Assembly (NCBI GenBank): GCA_038238115.1
Contig: JBBRYB010000026.1
Location: forward strand, 1-47,918
Reading direction: 5' to 3'
DNA length: 47,918 nucleotides
From: JBBRYB01 sp038238115
GTDB lineage: Bacteria; Actinomycetota; Actinomycetes; Propionibacteriales; Nocardioidaceae
Part shown: piece by piece, positions 39,392-47,918 of the stretch
Numbering within the stretch: position 1 is the first letter of the stretch
Layout: each line of letters starts with the position of its first letter
Position numbers and translations under genes: made by a program
Notes under the pieces: generated by a model
Told to the model about the DNA's origin: nothing
The model's database searches: none
The model's input: only the letters and a program-made list of their open reading frames with translations

Positions 39392-40684
39392 GTGGACGAC
39401 CCGCGCAGGTCCGTTCCGCGCACCGACAGCATCCTCGCCGACCCGGCGGTCCGCGCTGCTGCCGAGAGGTTGGGCGAGCGGCTCGTCAAGGCAGCGGTCG
39501 CTCAGGCGCAGGCTCGGTGCCGTAGCGGTGAGCTCGAACCCGCGCATGTCGTGGCGGCCTCGCTGAGCGCGCTGCCCGCGTCGGCGACCACCCTGCGCGA
39601 GGTGGTCAATGCCACCGGGGTCATCGTGCACACCAACCTCGGCCGGGCCCCGCTGTCGGCAGCCGCGCGCGAGGCGGTCCAGGTCGCCGCCGGCGCCACC
39701 GACGTCGAGCTCGACCTCGACACCGGCAGGCGGGGACGACGTGGTCGGGGTGCGCTCGCTGCTTTGGCCGCCGCCGTACCCGACGCCGACAACGTCCACG
39801 TCGTCAACAACGGCGCCGCCGCGCTGTCCCTGGTTGCCCATGCTCTCGCGTCGGGGCGCGAGATCGTCGTGGCCCGAGGCGAGCTCGTCGAGATCGGCGA
39901 CGGCTTCCGCATCCCCGCACTTCTCGAGGCCTCGGGCGCCATCCTGCACGAGATCGGCACTACGAACCGGGTCACGCTCGACGACTACGCCGCAGCCATC
40001 GGCGACCAGACAGCACTGGTACTGAAGGTGCATCCTTCGAACTTCTCCCTCCAGGGCTTCACGTCCTCGGTGGCGGTGAGTGACCTGGCAACGCTGCCAG
40101 CGCCCGTCGTGGCAGACATCGGCTCCGGCCTGCTGGCGCGCCACCCTCGGCTCCCGGCGGAACCCAACGCCGCCGACTCCCTGCGTGCCGGCGCGGCGCT
40201 GGTGACGGCGTCCGGCGACAAGCTGCTCGGCGGCCCGCAGTGCGGCCTGCTGCTCGGACGCGCCGAGCTCGTGCAGCAGTTGCGTCGCCACCCGGTGGCG
40301 CGGGCGCTGCGCGTCGACAAGCTCACGCTGGCCGCCCTCGAGGCGACGCTGCTGGGACCCGCGTCGCCGGTGGCACGCTCGCTCACTGCCGATGCCGGCA
40401 GCCTCTGGCGGCGGGCGGGTGCCATCTGCGCCGAGCTGTCAGGGGTCGTGGAGGCGACGCCGCAACGCACGCGCGCCGTGGTCGGAGGCGGCGGCGCTCC
40501 TGGCGTCGACCTCGACAGCGCCGCGGTCTGCCTGCCGGTGGAGCTGGGCTCTCGCCTACGCACCGGGTTACCGCCGGTGGTGGGGTACGTCGACCGGGAC
40601 AGGCTGCTGCTCGACCTCATCGCGGTGGACCCGGCTGCCGATGCGTCCGTCGTCGAGGCCGTGCGCCGCGCGAGCAAGGGCTGA
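39392..40684 (+). CDS. selA: L-seryl-tRNA(Sec) selenium transferase
   Basis: PLP enzyme converting Ser-tRNA(Sec) to Sec-tRNA(Sec) with selenophosphate. The 430-aa protein has VVNATGVIVHTNLGRAPLS, VELDLDTGRRGRRG, VHVVNNGAAALSL and the PLP lysine K277 in SGDKLLGGPQ. The GTG at 39392 follows GGGAAGGAC and lies 36 bp after tRNA-Sec; the longer frame runs back through selC and is not coding. selB begins 2 bp after its stop. Confidence 0.97.
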   Translation: MDDPRRSVPRTDSILADPAVRAAAERLGERLVKAAVAQAQARCRSGELEPAHVVAASLSALPASATTLREVVNATGVIVHTNLGRAPLSAAAREAVQVAAGATDVELDLDTGRRGRRGRGALAALAAAVPDADNVHVVNNGAAALSLVAHALASGREIVVARGELVEIGDGFRIPALLEASGAILHEIGTTNRVTLDDYAAAIGDQTALVLKVHPSNFSLQGFTSSVAVSDLATLPAPVVADIGSGLLARHPRLPAEPNAADSLRAGAALVTASGDKLLGGPQCGLLLGRAELVQQLRRHPVARALRVDKLTLAALEATLLGPASPVARSLTADAGSLWRRAGAICAELSGVVEATPQRTRAVVGGGGAPGVDLDSAAVCLPVELGSRLRTGLPPVVGYVDRDRLLLDLIAVDPAADASVVEAVRRASKG

Positions 40685-40686
40685 GC

Positions 40687-42456
40687 ATGCACGTCATCGC
40701 GACGGCCGGGCACGTCGACCACGGGAAGTCGACGCTCGTCCAGGCCCTGACCGGCAGCGACCCCGACCGACTTGGCGAGGAGCATCGGCGCGGGCTGTCG
40801 ATCGAGCTCGGCTACTGCTGGACCGACCTGCCAGCGGCCGGAGACGTGGCCTTCGTCGATGTCCCGGGCCACGAGCGCTTCGTGTCCACGATGCTGGCAG
40901 GTGTCGGTCCCGCGCCCGCGGTGCTCTTCGTCGTCGCGGCAGATGACCCGTGGATGCCACAGGCAGCCGAGCACCTCGCCGCCCTCGACGCCTTCGGCGT
41001 GACGCAGGGGGTTCTGGCGGTCACCCGTTCGGACCTCGCCGACCCCCAGCCCGCGGCGGCCCGGGCTGAGGCGGAGATCCGACGTACGACGCTCGGCCAG
41101 ATCCCGACCGTTGCCGTCAGCGCACGGACCGGGTTCGGGCTCGACGCCCTGCGGACCTCCCTCGTCGCGCTGGTCAACCGTCTGCCCGCTCCGGATCCCG
41201 ACGCGGATGTGCGGCTCTGGGTGGACCGCAGTTTCCACCTGTCGGGAGTCGGAACCGTCGTGACCGGGACCCTGCCGGCCGGCCGCATCAAGGTCGGCGA
41301 CCAGCTCGCGCACGGGGACGACGTGGTGCGGGTGCGCAGCGTCCAGACACTCGAGCGAACTGTCGACGAGGCCACCGGTGTCGCCCGGGTGGCGCTCGGT
41401 CTCGGCGGTACGCTTCCCCATGACCTGGGCCGAGGCAGCGCCCTCGTCACACCGCACGCCTGGTCGTCCACAGCGGTGGTCGACGTGCGCCTGAGGGGCG
41501 CCGACCTGCCTCCCGAGCGCCCGCTGCTCCATATTGGTGCCAGCTCTGTTGCCGTCCGCTGTCGCCCGCTGGGCGACGACGTGGTCAGGCTCGGACTCGA
41601 GCGCGCGCTCCCGCTGCGGGTCGGAGACCGGGCCCTGCTCCGTGATCCGGGCAGCCGTTCGGTGTGGGGCATCACGGTCCTCGACCCGGCACCGCCACGA
41701 CTCGATCGGCGGGGGGCGTCCCGCCGCCGGGCCGCGGCCCTGGCGGCCAGCACCGGTGCTGGCGACCTCGCCGACGAGCTTCGACGCCGCGGGATCGTGC
41801 GCGTGTCCGCGTTGGCCCGCCTGGGTGTGGCCGCATCTCCCGACCGGATCGCAGAGGTGGCCATGCAGGCGGACGACTGGCTGCTCGCCAAGGAGCGGCT
41901 TCCCGCCCTGCGGGCTCGGCTGCGCCGGCTGGTCGAGGAGCACGCCAGGTCGAGTCCACTCGAGCCCGGACTCCCGACGGCCGCGGCCGCACGGGCGCTG
42001 CGGCTGCCCACGCAGGACTTGCTCCGGGCTGTGGTGGACGCGCCACTACGGATCGTGGCCGGCCGGGTCACCAGCGGCCAGTCGGCTCTTCCACCCCAGC
42101 TCCTGGCCGCGCTGGATACGCTCGCGGGTGAGCTGGCTCTCCGCCCGTACACCGCCCCCGACGCGAACCGGCTCCGCGAGCTCGGCCTGGACACCAAGGC
42201 GATCGCGGCCGCCAGCAAGGCCGGGCGACTGCTGCGAGTGAGCGACGGCGTCGTGCTCCTGCCGGGCGCGGACAACCGCGCGCTCGAACTTCTGGCGAAG
42301 CTTCCTCAGCCGTTCACGACGAGCGAGGCGCGGGTCCAGCTCGACACCACGCGGCGTGTCATCCTGCCGCTCCTGGAGCACCTCGACCGCCTCCGACTCA
42401 CCCGGCGCCTGCCAGACGACCGCCGTACAACGTTTCCCGAGTTACGTGTCAACTGA
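40687..42456 (+). CDS. selB: Selenocysteine-specific elongation factor SelB
   Basis: A 589-aa GTPase carrying Sec-tRNA(Sec) to UGA at the SECIS hairpin. G1 is GHVDHGKST (residues 8-16), the switch region RRGLSIELGY (35-43 area) and G3 DVPGHE (58-63); the G4 motif reads TRSD rather than TKxD. EF-Tu-like domains 2 and 3 follow (SFHLSGVGTVVTGTLPAG). The C-terminal third holds winged-helix repeats that bind the SECIS, ending LLEHLDRLRLTRRLPDDRR. ATG 40687 sits 2 bp after selA. The last gene of the selC-selA-selB unit. Confidence 0.97.
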   Translation: MHVIATAGHVDHGKSTLVQALTGSDPDRLGEEHRRGLSIELGYCWTDLPAAGDVAFVDVPGHERFVSTMLAGVGPAPAVLFVVAADDPWMPQAAEHLAALDAFGVTQGVLAVTRSDLADPQPAAARAEAEIRRTTLGQIPTVAVSARTGFGLDALRTSLVALVNRLPAPDPDADVRLWVDRSFHLSGVGTVVTGTLPAGRIKVGDQLAHGDDVVRVRSVQTLERTVDEATGVARVALGLGGTLPHDLGRGSALVTPHAWSSTAVVDVRLRGADLPPERPLLHIGASSVAVRCRPLGDDVVRLGLERALPLRVGDRALLRDPGSRSVWGITVLDPAPPRLDRRGASRRRAAALAASTGAGDLADELRRRGIVRVSALARLGVAASPDRIAEVAMQADDWLLAKERLPALRARLRRLVEEHARSSPLEPGLPTAAAARALRLPTQDLLRAVVDAPLRIVAGRVTSGQSALPPQLLAALDTLAGELALRPYTAPDANRLRELGLDTKAIAAASKAGRLLRVSDGVVLLPGADNRALELLAKLPQPFTTSEARVQLDTTRRVILPLLEHLDRLRLTRRLPDDRRTTFPELRVN

Positions 42457-43096
42457 GCTTGCGCGGCATGGCGGTGAACGAGGTAGGTTCGTGCGGTGTA
42501 CCTAGCGCGCCGAGTCTGTCTTGTCGCGCGAGATTGGCCCTCCTTGTGCTGCTGGCTGGCATCGGGTGCGGTGAGCGCCGCCATAGGTGCGGTCCAGTTT
42601 GCACAAGCCCGCCCTTGGTCTGTGTTCTCGTAGTCACCTCCGTGTTTGGCCGGTTGGCCTTTGGCCCCTGAGACACCGGTTGGCCTTTGGCCCCTGAGAC
42701 AGATGTGCGTTGATGCGACGGCTTCCGGTAGAAGTCTCCGCACCCATCCCGTCAGCCCGAACCGGTGGCATGATCAACACACCATCCGTGTCCGGAGAAC
42801 CGGGTCACGCTACGCGTTCGTTCCCGCCACCCAAGGAGATCGGGCTGGTGGCCAAGAATTCCCTGACCGACGAAGGTGCCGCGGTGGATGGCGTGGCGGG
42901 GTTATGAAGTGGAAGAGTCTCGACCAGGTTGAGCCAGGGCCAACCGCCAACGCCGACGACGTACAACCCCTCCCAAGCGACGGCTCAGTCTCCCGCCGTG
43001 CGCACCGGGGCACAACGCACAGAACGACGTGGTACGCCCTAGAATATGAGCCCAACGTTGCTGCATGGTCTAGATCCTCGGGGGTGTTCCACACCC
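42457..43096. other. 640-bp gene-poor gap after selB
   Basis: No recognisable gene. It contains a 25-bp tandem duplication with a 26-bp period (42651-42675 and 42677-42701, core GGTTGGCCTTTGGCCCC). Two short frames joined by an ATGA overlap (GTG 42848 after AAGGAG, 19 aa; ATG 42904 to 43104, 66 aa) resemble nothing I know and may be chance or decayed sequence. The first 250 bp are less GC-rich than the surrounding genes. Confidence 0.5.
42651..42701. repeat. 25-bp tandem duplication
   Basis: Two identical 25-bp copies, 42651-42675 and 42677-42701, separated by one base. They contain the partial palindrome GGCCTTTGGCC. Confidence 0.9.
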
Positions 43097-44137
43097 ATGG
43101 CTGACTCGAGGCACGAAGAACGCATCCGCAGCCTCGCCACCGCAGCACGCACTCTGGGTCGCTCGGCCCAACTCGTGGCGATGGTGGAAATCGCCGCCGA
43201 AGCCGCATTGGAGGCGTTGAAGGCGGCCAGTGTCTCCATCAGTCGACTCGAGCCGGGGACCGGCACTCTGAGGACGCTGATCAACGTCGGCTCGCTGGGC
43301 CCCGAGGAGGAGCGCTGGCCGGAGCAGGAGGTCTACCATCTCGACGACTTCCTGCAGCTGCAGGCGGTGGTCGGCGAGCTCCGCGTCTGGATCATAACTG
43401 TTGATGACCCCTTCGCCGACCCGGGCGAGCTGAAGCTGCTGACCTCCTTGGCGAAGGGATCCTCGATGGGCGCGCCGCTCGTCGTCGACGGCAAGCTGTG
43501 GGGAGAGCTGTATGCGACCCGGGCCGTGTCTGAGCAGAGCTTCAGTGCGGGCGACGTCGCCTACACCGAGGCGCTGGCCGCGATCCTGGCCGGCGCGGTC
43601 TCGCGAGCGCTGCACGTCGACACCCTCGAACGGATGGCGTTCGTGGACCCGCTCACCGGGCTCGCGAACCGACGAGCGCTCGACGATGCCGCGCTCAGCG
43701 CCTTCGATGTGATCTCCGAGCGGGCGGGGCGGCGGGTGAGCGCGGTCGCCGTCGACCTGAACGGGCTCAAGGAGGTCAATGACCAAGGGGGGCACCCCGA
43801 GGGGGACCGGCTGTTGAGCTTGGTGGCCGCGCTGCTGCAGCAGCACTTCTCCGCCCTCCACGGCAGCCTCGTGGCGCGTGTCGGTGGGGATGAGTTCACC
43901 GTGCTCGTGCCCGGCCACGACGTGGACGCCGTGGTCGAGGCGGCCACGGCCGCCTGCAACGCCGCGTCTTCGCTGCCCCTCGGGGCCGGTCTTTCCTGCG
44001 GGGTCGCGACAGTGACGAGCGACAGCGTGCAGTACTCCGCCCGGGAGCTGTTTCGCGCTGCGGACGCCGCTCAGTACGACGCCAAGCGGGACGGCTTCCT
44101 CAGCCCACGCCAGGCCGGGCAGGACGGCTCAGGGTGA
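43097..44137 (+). CDS. GAF-GGDEF diguanylate cyclase
   Basis: A 346-aa cytosolic protein. A GAF-like sensor (about residues 15-175; VAMVEIAAEAALEAL, SMGAPLVVDGKLWGELYAT) is joined to a GGDEF domain with FVDPLTGLANRRAL, VDLNGLKEVND and an intact VARVGGDEFTVLVPG. An active diguanylate cyclase is likely; there is no EAL domain and no clear RxxD inhibitory site in the four residues before the motif. ATG 43097 is chosen since the preceding 17 codons are not conserved-looking. Second c-di-GMP gene of the window. Confidence 0.9.
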   Translation: MADSRHEERIRSLATAARTLGRSAQLVAMVEIAAEAALEALKAASVSISRLEPGTGTLRTLINVGSLGPEEERWPEQEVYHLDDFLQLQAVVGELRVWIITVDDPFADPGELKLLTSLAKGSSMGAPLVVDGKLWGELYATRAVSEQSFSAGDVAYTEALAAILAGAVSRALHVDTLERMAFVDPLTGLANRRALDDAALSAFDVISERAGRRVSAVAVDLNGLKEVNDQGGHPEGDRLLSLVAALLQQHFSALHGSLVARVGGDEFTVLVPGHDVDAVVEAATAACNAASSLPLGAGLSCGVATVTSDSVQYSARELFRAADAAQYDAKRDGFLSPRQAGQDGSG

Positions 44138-44194
44138 CGCGCGGTCGACGGGTCACTGTCGTGTCGGATGACGCGCGCTGGGTAAAGCAGGCAT

Positions 44195-44602
44195 ATGGCT
44201 GAGTACACCGGGACACGCAGCGTAGACGCCGACGGTCCGACGCTGTTCGCGTTCTTGTCGAAGGTGTCGAACCTGCCGCGGTACTTCCCGCGCATCACGG
44301 ACGCGGAGCCTGCCGGCGGCGAGGCGGTCGATGTCACCGCGGTGATCGAGCCCGCGGGTCAGGAGCGCCATGCCGTGGAGGCCGAGGCGTGGTTTCGGGT
44401 CGACGAGCGCCAGCAACGGGTGGAGTGGGGCTCCGAAGGACCCAACGACTATCGCGGCGAGTTGGAGGTTACCGACGACGGTGAGCAGTCGCAGGTCCTG
44501 CTGACGCTGCACACCGAGTCCGACCACCCCGAAATCCAGGACAGCCTCGACGAGACGCTCGACACGATTGCGGAGCTGGTCGAGGCCGAGGGCATCTCCT
44601 GA
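44195..44602 (+). CDS. SRPBCC (START/Bet v1-like) protein
   Basis: A 135-aa single-domain protein with the pattern FAFLSKVSNLPRYFPRITDAE near the N-terminus, VEWGSEGPNDYRGELEV in the middle and a C-terminal helix SLDETLDTIAELVEAEG, typical of the polyketide cyclase/SRPBCC superfamily that binds hydrophobic ligands. No specific ligand or function can be given. A hairpin follows directly after its stop. Confidence 0.82.
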   Translation: MAEYTGTRSVDADGPTLFAFLSKVSNLPRYFPRITDAEPAGGEAVDVTAVIEPAGQERHAVEAEAWFRVDERQQRVEWGSEGPNDYRGELEVTDDGEQSQVLLTLHTESDHPEIQDSLDETLDTIAELVEAEGIS

Positions 44603-44632
44603 CGGGCAGAAGTCGGTGCTCACGCCTGCCCG
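44603..44632 (+). terminator. Hairpin after the SRPBCC gene
   Basis: CGGGCAG 44603-44609 pairs with CTGCCCG 44626-44632 across a 16-nt loop, starting one base after the stop codon. Plausible intrinsic terminator without a U tract. The rest of the 260-bp gap to 44863 contains nothing I can name. Confidence 0.45.
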
Positions 44633-44863
44633 ACCCCGTCGGCGCTACCAGCGACACGTCGTGCCCGTCAAGCGGCGCATCCATGGCTTTGCGTTGGCCC
44701 GGCCGGAGGCCGGGATGACCAAGACGTCGCGCGGTGTCTCACGAGCTGATGCCGCAGCTGGTGTGCCTGCCCGAGGCCTGCTGTCGGTGGTGGCCACGGC
44801 CGGCTAGTTCCCAGCTGGCGCCTGCACATGCTTGGCGCGGGACCGCCCGGGTACGGGGCTGCC

Positions 44864-45700
44864 ATGACAAACATTCTCGTCACCGGCTCATCGACGGGTA
44901 TCGGACACGCGACGGCCATGCATCTTGACGGTCTCGGCATGCGCGTCTTCGCGGCAGTCCGCGACCCCGCGGACGGCGAACGCCTGATGACTCCGTCCCA
45001 CGGTCGCCTGCACCCGCTCGTCTTCGACGTGACCGACGCCGCCGCGATCGAGCGCGCCGTCGCCGAGATCAGCGCCGTGGTCGGCTCCGAGGGGCTCGCT
45101 GGCGTCGTCAACGTAGCAGGCGAAGGCTTTGCCGGGCCGTTGGAGATCATTGCCCTGGAACAGCTTCGGGCCCAGCTCGATGTCAACATCGTGGGACAGG
45201 TTGCGGTGACTCAGGCGACGCTCCCGCTTGTGCGGCAGGGCTCCGGTCGGATCGTCTTCGTCGGTTCCGTCGGCGGTCTGATGGCGTTCGAGTTCGCCGG
45301 GCCCTACCACGCCTCGAAGTTCGCCATGGAAGCCATCAGTGACTGTTTTCGGCAGGAGCTCGCGCCGGACCGGATCGCCGTGTCTCTCGTCGAGCCGGGA
45401 CCGATCGCGACTCCGATCTGGGATAAGGCGGTCGAACGTATCGACGCCATCTTGGACGACCCGTCACCTCGCGTCGACCGCTACCGCGACCGGCTCCGCA
45501 CGTTCCGCACCAGCCTCACCCGTGCGAGCGACACCGGTGGTGACCCTCAACAGGTCGCGGAGACGATCGAGAAGGCACTCACCGCCAGCCGCCCCAGCAC
45601 GCGGTACGTCGTTGGGGCGTCGGCCAAGGTAGGCGCCGCCTTGAAGCCCTGGGTCCCGGACCGACTCTTCGACGCTGTTGCCAAGAGGGTCGGTGGCTAA
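44864..45700 (+). CDS. Short-chain dehydrogenase/reductase
   Basis: A 278-aa classical SDR. The NAD(P)-binding loop is TGSSTGIGHATA (about residues 7-18), the structural motif is NVAGEG, the catalytic Ser lies in VFVGSVGG and the YxxxK pair in YHASKFAME. The substrate is unknown. Residues after the glycine loop favour neither cofactor clearly. ATG 44864 is preferred over the upstream 44828 because MTNILVTGSSTGIG is the usual N-terminus. Confidence 0.92.
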   Translation: MTNILVTGSSTGIGHATAMHLDGLGMRVFAAVRDPADGERLMTPSHGRLHPLVFDVTDAAAIERAVAEISAVVGSEGLAGVVNVAGEGFAGPLEIIALEQLRAQLDVNIVGQVAVTQATLPLVRQGSGRIVFVGSVGGLMAFEFAGPYHASKFAMEAISDCFRQELAPDRIAVSLVEPGPIATPIWDKAVERIDAILDDPSPRVDRYRDRLRTFRTSLTRASDTGGDPQQVAETIEKALTASRPSTRYVVGASAKVGAALKPWVPDRLFDAVAKRVGG

Positions 45701-45750
45701 GCACAGGTTTCCGCCGGCGACGAGCCGCAGGGCTGTCGAGCGAGATCGTC

Positions 45751-45772
45751 CGGCCCCGGGCCACCGGGGCGG
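45751..45772. terminator. Bidirectional hairpin between convergent genes
   Basis: GCCCCGG 45753-45759 pairs with CCGGGGC 45764-45770 around a 4-nt loop, with one further outer C-G pair after a mismatch. It lies between the SDR stop (45700) and the MFS stop (45861). Confidence 0.5.
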
Positions 45773-45860
45773 ACCAGAGGTGTCGGCTGCTCGGCGGCCA
45801 TCGCCGCTGGAGGTCGTCGCGGCTCGTACCCGCAGGATCGGTGCGACAACCCCGACCCTA

Positions 45861-47072
45861 CTACGCCTCGCTGGCGTCCTGCCGAGGGGTTAGCGGCCGG
45901 GCCGCCCAGATGGTTGCCAGCGCCAGCACGAGTGCGACCAGAACGACGTAGAGGCTCTGCCGAACACCGAACAGGTCACCGAGGTAGCCGACGAGTGGCG
46001 GCCCGGCGAGGAACGCGGTGTAGCCGATCGAGCTGACCACCGAGACGTGCATCGCGGCACTACGGGAGTGGTCCGCGGCCGCGCTGATGCCGGTGGGGAA
46101 GCCGAGAGCCGTACCGGCTCCCCACAGCAGCGCGCCGAGCATGGCCCAGGCGACACCAGGACCGACCACCACCAGCACCACTCCCGCGGCCGCCACGACA
46201 GCCGCCGCGCGGAGCACGAGCACGCGGCCCCAACGGTCGATCACGCCAACGCCCAGCAAGCGCGCGAGCGTCATCGCCGCCACGAACACTCCGAAGGCGA
46301 TCGCGCCCGTCGCCTCGCTGCTGCCGAGCCCGTCGACGAAGGCCACAGCAGTCCAGTCGTTGGCGACTCCCTCGCTGAACGCGAATGCCAGCACCATCAG
46401 GCCGACGACCAGCGTCCGTGGCGTCTTCCAGGCCTTCAGGGCCAGCGACCTCGACGTCGGCTCCTCCTCCGTGCTGGCAGGCACCGGCGTGAACCAAGCG
46501 GTGGCGAGCAGGGCCAGGACGATGACGATGACCGCCGTCGCGACCATCTGCGTCGAGACGCCGACCCCTGCGGCCGCCGCCAGCGCACCGAGTGCGGCTC
46601 CGAGCACGCTGCCGAGGCTCCACCCCGCATGGAAGCGCGACATGATCGTGCGCCCCAGCCGACGCTCGACCGCGGCTCCCTCGACATTCATCGAGACGTC
46701 CCACACGCTGATCCCCAGCCCGGCCACAAAGAGTCCCAGGCCCGTCAGCCACACCGAGCCGCTGCCCAGACCCCACGCCGCAAAGAGGAATCCGGTCGCC
46801 TCAGCCCCCGCCCCGCTCAGCACGGCTCGCGCAGGCCCGGCATGATGTACGACCGCTCCGGTTAGCGGCATCGAGGCCATAGCGCCGACCGACAGACACA
46901 CCAACAGCAGACCCAGACCGGAAGCGTCGAGCTGCAGACCCGCCTTGACGCCGGGGGTGCGTGATGCCCAGGAGGCGAAGGCGAGGCCGTTGACGGCGAA
47001 CACCAGGCCCACGGCCCGCCTAGCCCGCTCCGTCGTAGGGTCGCGACGCTTCGACGGCGCGGTAGCTCTCAT
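45861..47072 (-). CDS. MFS transporter (YbjJ-like)
   Basis: A 403-aa major facilitator with about 12 transmembrane helices. It matches the group with FAVNGLAFASWASRTPGVKAGL at TM1, GLGISVWDVSMNVEGAAVER in the fourth to fifth helices and SRFHAGWSLGSVLGAALGAL, seen in YbjJ-type and fucose-permease-like exporters. Substrate unknown. ATG start at 47072. Diverges from an amino-acid permease across 239 bp. Confidence 0.87.
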   Translation of the reverse strand: MRATAPSKRRDPTTERARRAVGLVFAVNGLAFASWASRTPGVKAGLQLDASGLGLLLVCLSVGAMASMPLTGAVVHHAGPARAVLSGAGAEATGFLFAAWGLGSGSVWLTGLGLFVAGLGISVWDVSMNVEGAAVERRLGRTIMSRFHAGWSLGSVLGAALGALAAAAGVGVSTQMVATAVIVIVLALLATAWFTPVPASTEEEPTSRSLALKAWKTPRTLVVGLMVLAFAFSEGVANDWTAVAFVDGLGSSEATGAIAFGVFVAAMTLARLLGVGVIDRWGRVLVLRAAAVVAAAGVVLVVVGPGVAWAMLGALLWGAGTALGFPTGISAAADHSRSAAMHVSVVSSIGYTAFLAGPPLVGYLGDLFGVRQSLYVVLVALVLALATIWAARPLTPRQDASEA

Positions 47073-47147
47073 CGTTGCAGTTTCTCAGGTGCTGCGCCGG
47101 TCGAGGGGTGCAGCCTCCGCTCTACCTCAGAAGTCGAGGGCGCTCGT

Positions 47148-47187
47148 TGAGGGGCCAAATCCGAGCGCCGAGATCCTCGGGCCCTCA
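47148..47187. promoter_or_regulatory. Nested inverted repeat in a divergent gap
   Basis: TGAGGGGCC (47148-47156) faces GGGCCCTCA (47179-47187) with one mismatch, and inside it CCGAG faces CTCGG. It lies upstream of both the MFS and APC genes, so an operator or leader structure is more likely than a terminator. Nothing else is recognisable in 47073-47311. Confidence 0.4.
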
Positions 47188-47311
47188 GTGACAGCGTCGA
47201 TGCGAATTCAAATCATCCGACGTGTCATCTACCGGCACGACAGTTCTGCGAGTAGGGTCCAGCGCGTCGGTTCTCGCAGGCGCGCTTCTGGTAGAAAGAC
47301 ACGAGGTAGAC

Positions 47312-47918
47312 ATGGCGGTCACAGGTACGTCCGATTCTGCAGCGCCGAGCACCTACCATCTCAAACGCGATATCGGCCTGCTCGGTCTGACAATGGTGTC
47401 CCTCGGGTCCATCATCGGTTCGGGCTGGCTGCTCGGTGCTCTGAACGGCGCCATCGCCGCCGGACCGGCATCCCTGATCTCGTGGGTTCTCGGTGGCTCG
47501 ATGCTGGCAATTTTGGCGCTGGTTCACGCCGAGCTCGGCGCCGCCTACCCGGTCGCCGGAGGTACCGCTCGTTTCCCCAACTTCGCGTTCGGGACGCTCG
47601 CCGGCTTCACCGCCGGCTGGGCGGCGTATCTCCAGGCGGTCACGATCGCCCCGATCGAGGTCGAGGCGAGCCTGACGTACCTCGCCAACATCAGCTGGGT
47701 GAAAGGCCACCTCGACCTGATCAACGCCAACGGTTTGACCCTGACGACGTCAGGGCTCTTCTGGGCAACGCTGCTCATGATCGTGTTCACAGTCGTCAAC
47801 ATCGTCGGGGTCAAATTCCTCTCCGAGAGCAACACGATCACGGTGATCTGGAAGTTCCTGGTCCCGGCGCTCACCGTTGTCATCCTGCTCGCCCTCTCGT
47901 TTCACATCTCCAACTTCA
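47312..47918 (+). CDS. APC-family amino-acid permease, partial (3' end outside the window)
   Basis: An open frame of 202 codons runs from ATG 47312 (GAGG 7 nt upstream) off the end of the window. It begins YHLKRDIGLLGLTMVSLGSI, followed by IGSGWLLGALNGAIAAGP, the classic APC TM1 signature with the GSG-type unwound segment, and then AELGAAYPVAGGTARFPNFA. About five transmembrane helices are visible before the cut. It is an amino acid or amine transporter; the substrate cannot be named. Confidence 0.88.
   Translation, partial: MAVTGTSDSAAPSTYHLKRDIGLLGLTMVSLGSIIGSGWLLGALNGAIAAGPASLISWVLGGSMLAILALVHAELGAAYPVAGGTARFPNFAFGTLAGFTAGWAAYLQAVTIAPIEVEASLTYLANISWVKGHLDLINANGLTLTTSGLFWATLLMIVFTVVNIVGVKFLSESNTITVIWKFLVPALTVVILLALSFHISNF

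Noticed and set aside
39985..41943. Long minus-strand frame opposite selA and selB
   Set aside because: It is a shadow of the plus-strand genes, whose domains and motifs are complete and uninterrupted.

Overview
The window is high-GC DNA from an actinobacterium. The mec-cysO-cysM cysteine module, clpS next to a DUF2017 gene, a DUF3039 gene and frequent GTG/TTG starts with ATGA/GTGA stop-start overlaps all point that way. A Nocardioides-like member of the Propionibacteriales is my best guess, but the lineage is inferred from gene content and repeat style only. There is no phage, IS, integron or CRISPR locus. Almost all of the window is ordinary chromosome, with unusually repeat-rich intergenic gaps.

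Layout. (1) 0.1-0.4 kb: a short tRNA with a UAG anticodon, followed by tandem copies of its own 3' end. (2) 0.4-8.5 kb, minus strand: a conserved actinobacterial block, clpS, DUF2017, mec, cysO, cysM, murI, an MBL hydrolase, rph and rdgB. It is interrupted by a divergent PRPP synthetase and a tandem-GNAT gene. (3) 8.5-10.6 kb: pncB and pncA (NAD salvage); pncB looks leaderless. (4) 10.6-14.7 kb: type II NADH dehydrogenase, a half-size AbrB-like membrane protein, and a DUF3311/MctP monocarboxylate symporter pair. (5) 14.7-17 kb: a repeat cluster with two 80-bp hairpin elements, then hppD and a divergent Lrp-type regulator. (6) 17-28 kb: an orphan sugar-ABC ATPase, two MFS exporters, a GH3 beta-glucosidase, a secreted M43 metalloprotease, DUF3039, a secreted GH114-like protein, YqgE and NAD-malic enzyme. 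(7) 28-29.9 kb: a DUF3048 lipoprotein and a secreted NlpC/P60 hydrolase under a c-di-AMP (ydaO-type) riboswitch.

(8) 29.9-42.5 kb is the centrepiece: a complete selenocysteine island. The minus strand reads formate dehydrogenase alpha (in-frame UGA = Sec189 with a SECIS hairpin), the Fe-S subunit, an NrfD membrane subunit, selD, a PAS-GGDEF-EAL protein, and a YedE-type putative selenium transporter. The plus strand reads selC (tRNA-Sec), selA and selB. The divergent gap between fdhA and selC carries two interleaved inverted repeats with pseudoknot topology. Together these genes would import selenium, activate it, charge and deliver Sec, and make the one visible selenoprotein.

(9) 42.5-47.9 kb: a 640-bp gene-poor gap, a GAF-GGDEF protein, an SRPBCC protein, a short-chain dehydrogenase, an MFS transporter, and the start of an APC permease cut by the window edge.

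The least explained signals are the 21-bp tandem repeat family present at two distant gaps, the duplicated 80-bp hairpin element, the interleaved repeats of the fdhA-selC promoter region, the short-variable-arm tRNA(UAG) with its duplicated 3' end, and a possible Shine-Dalgarno-masking helix in the c-di-AMP riboswitch.
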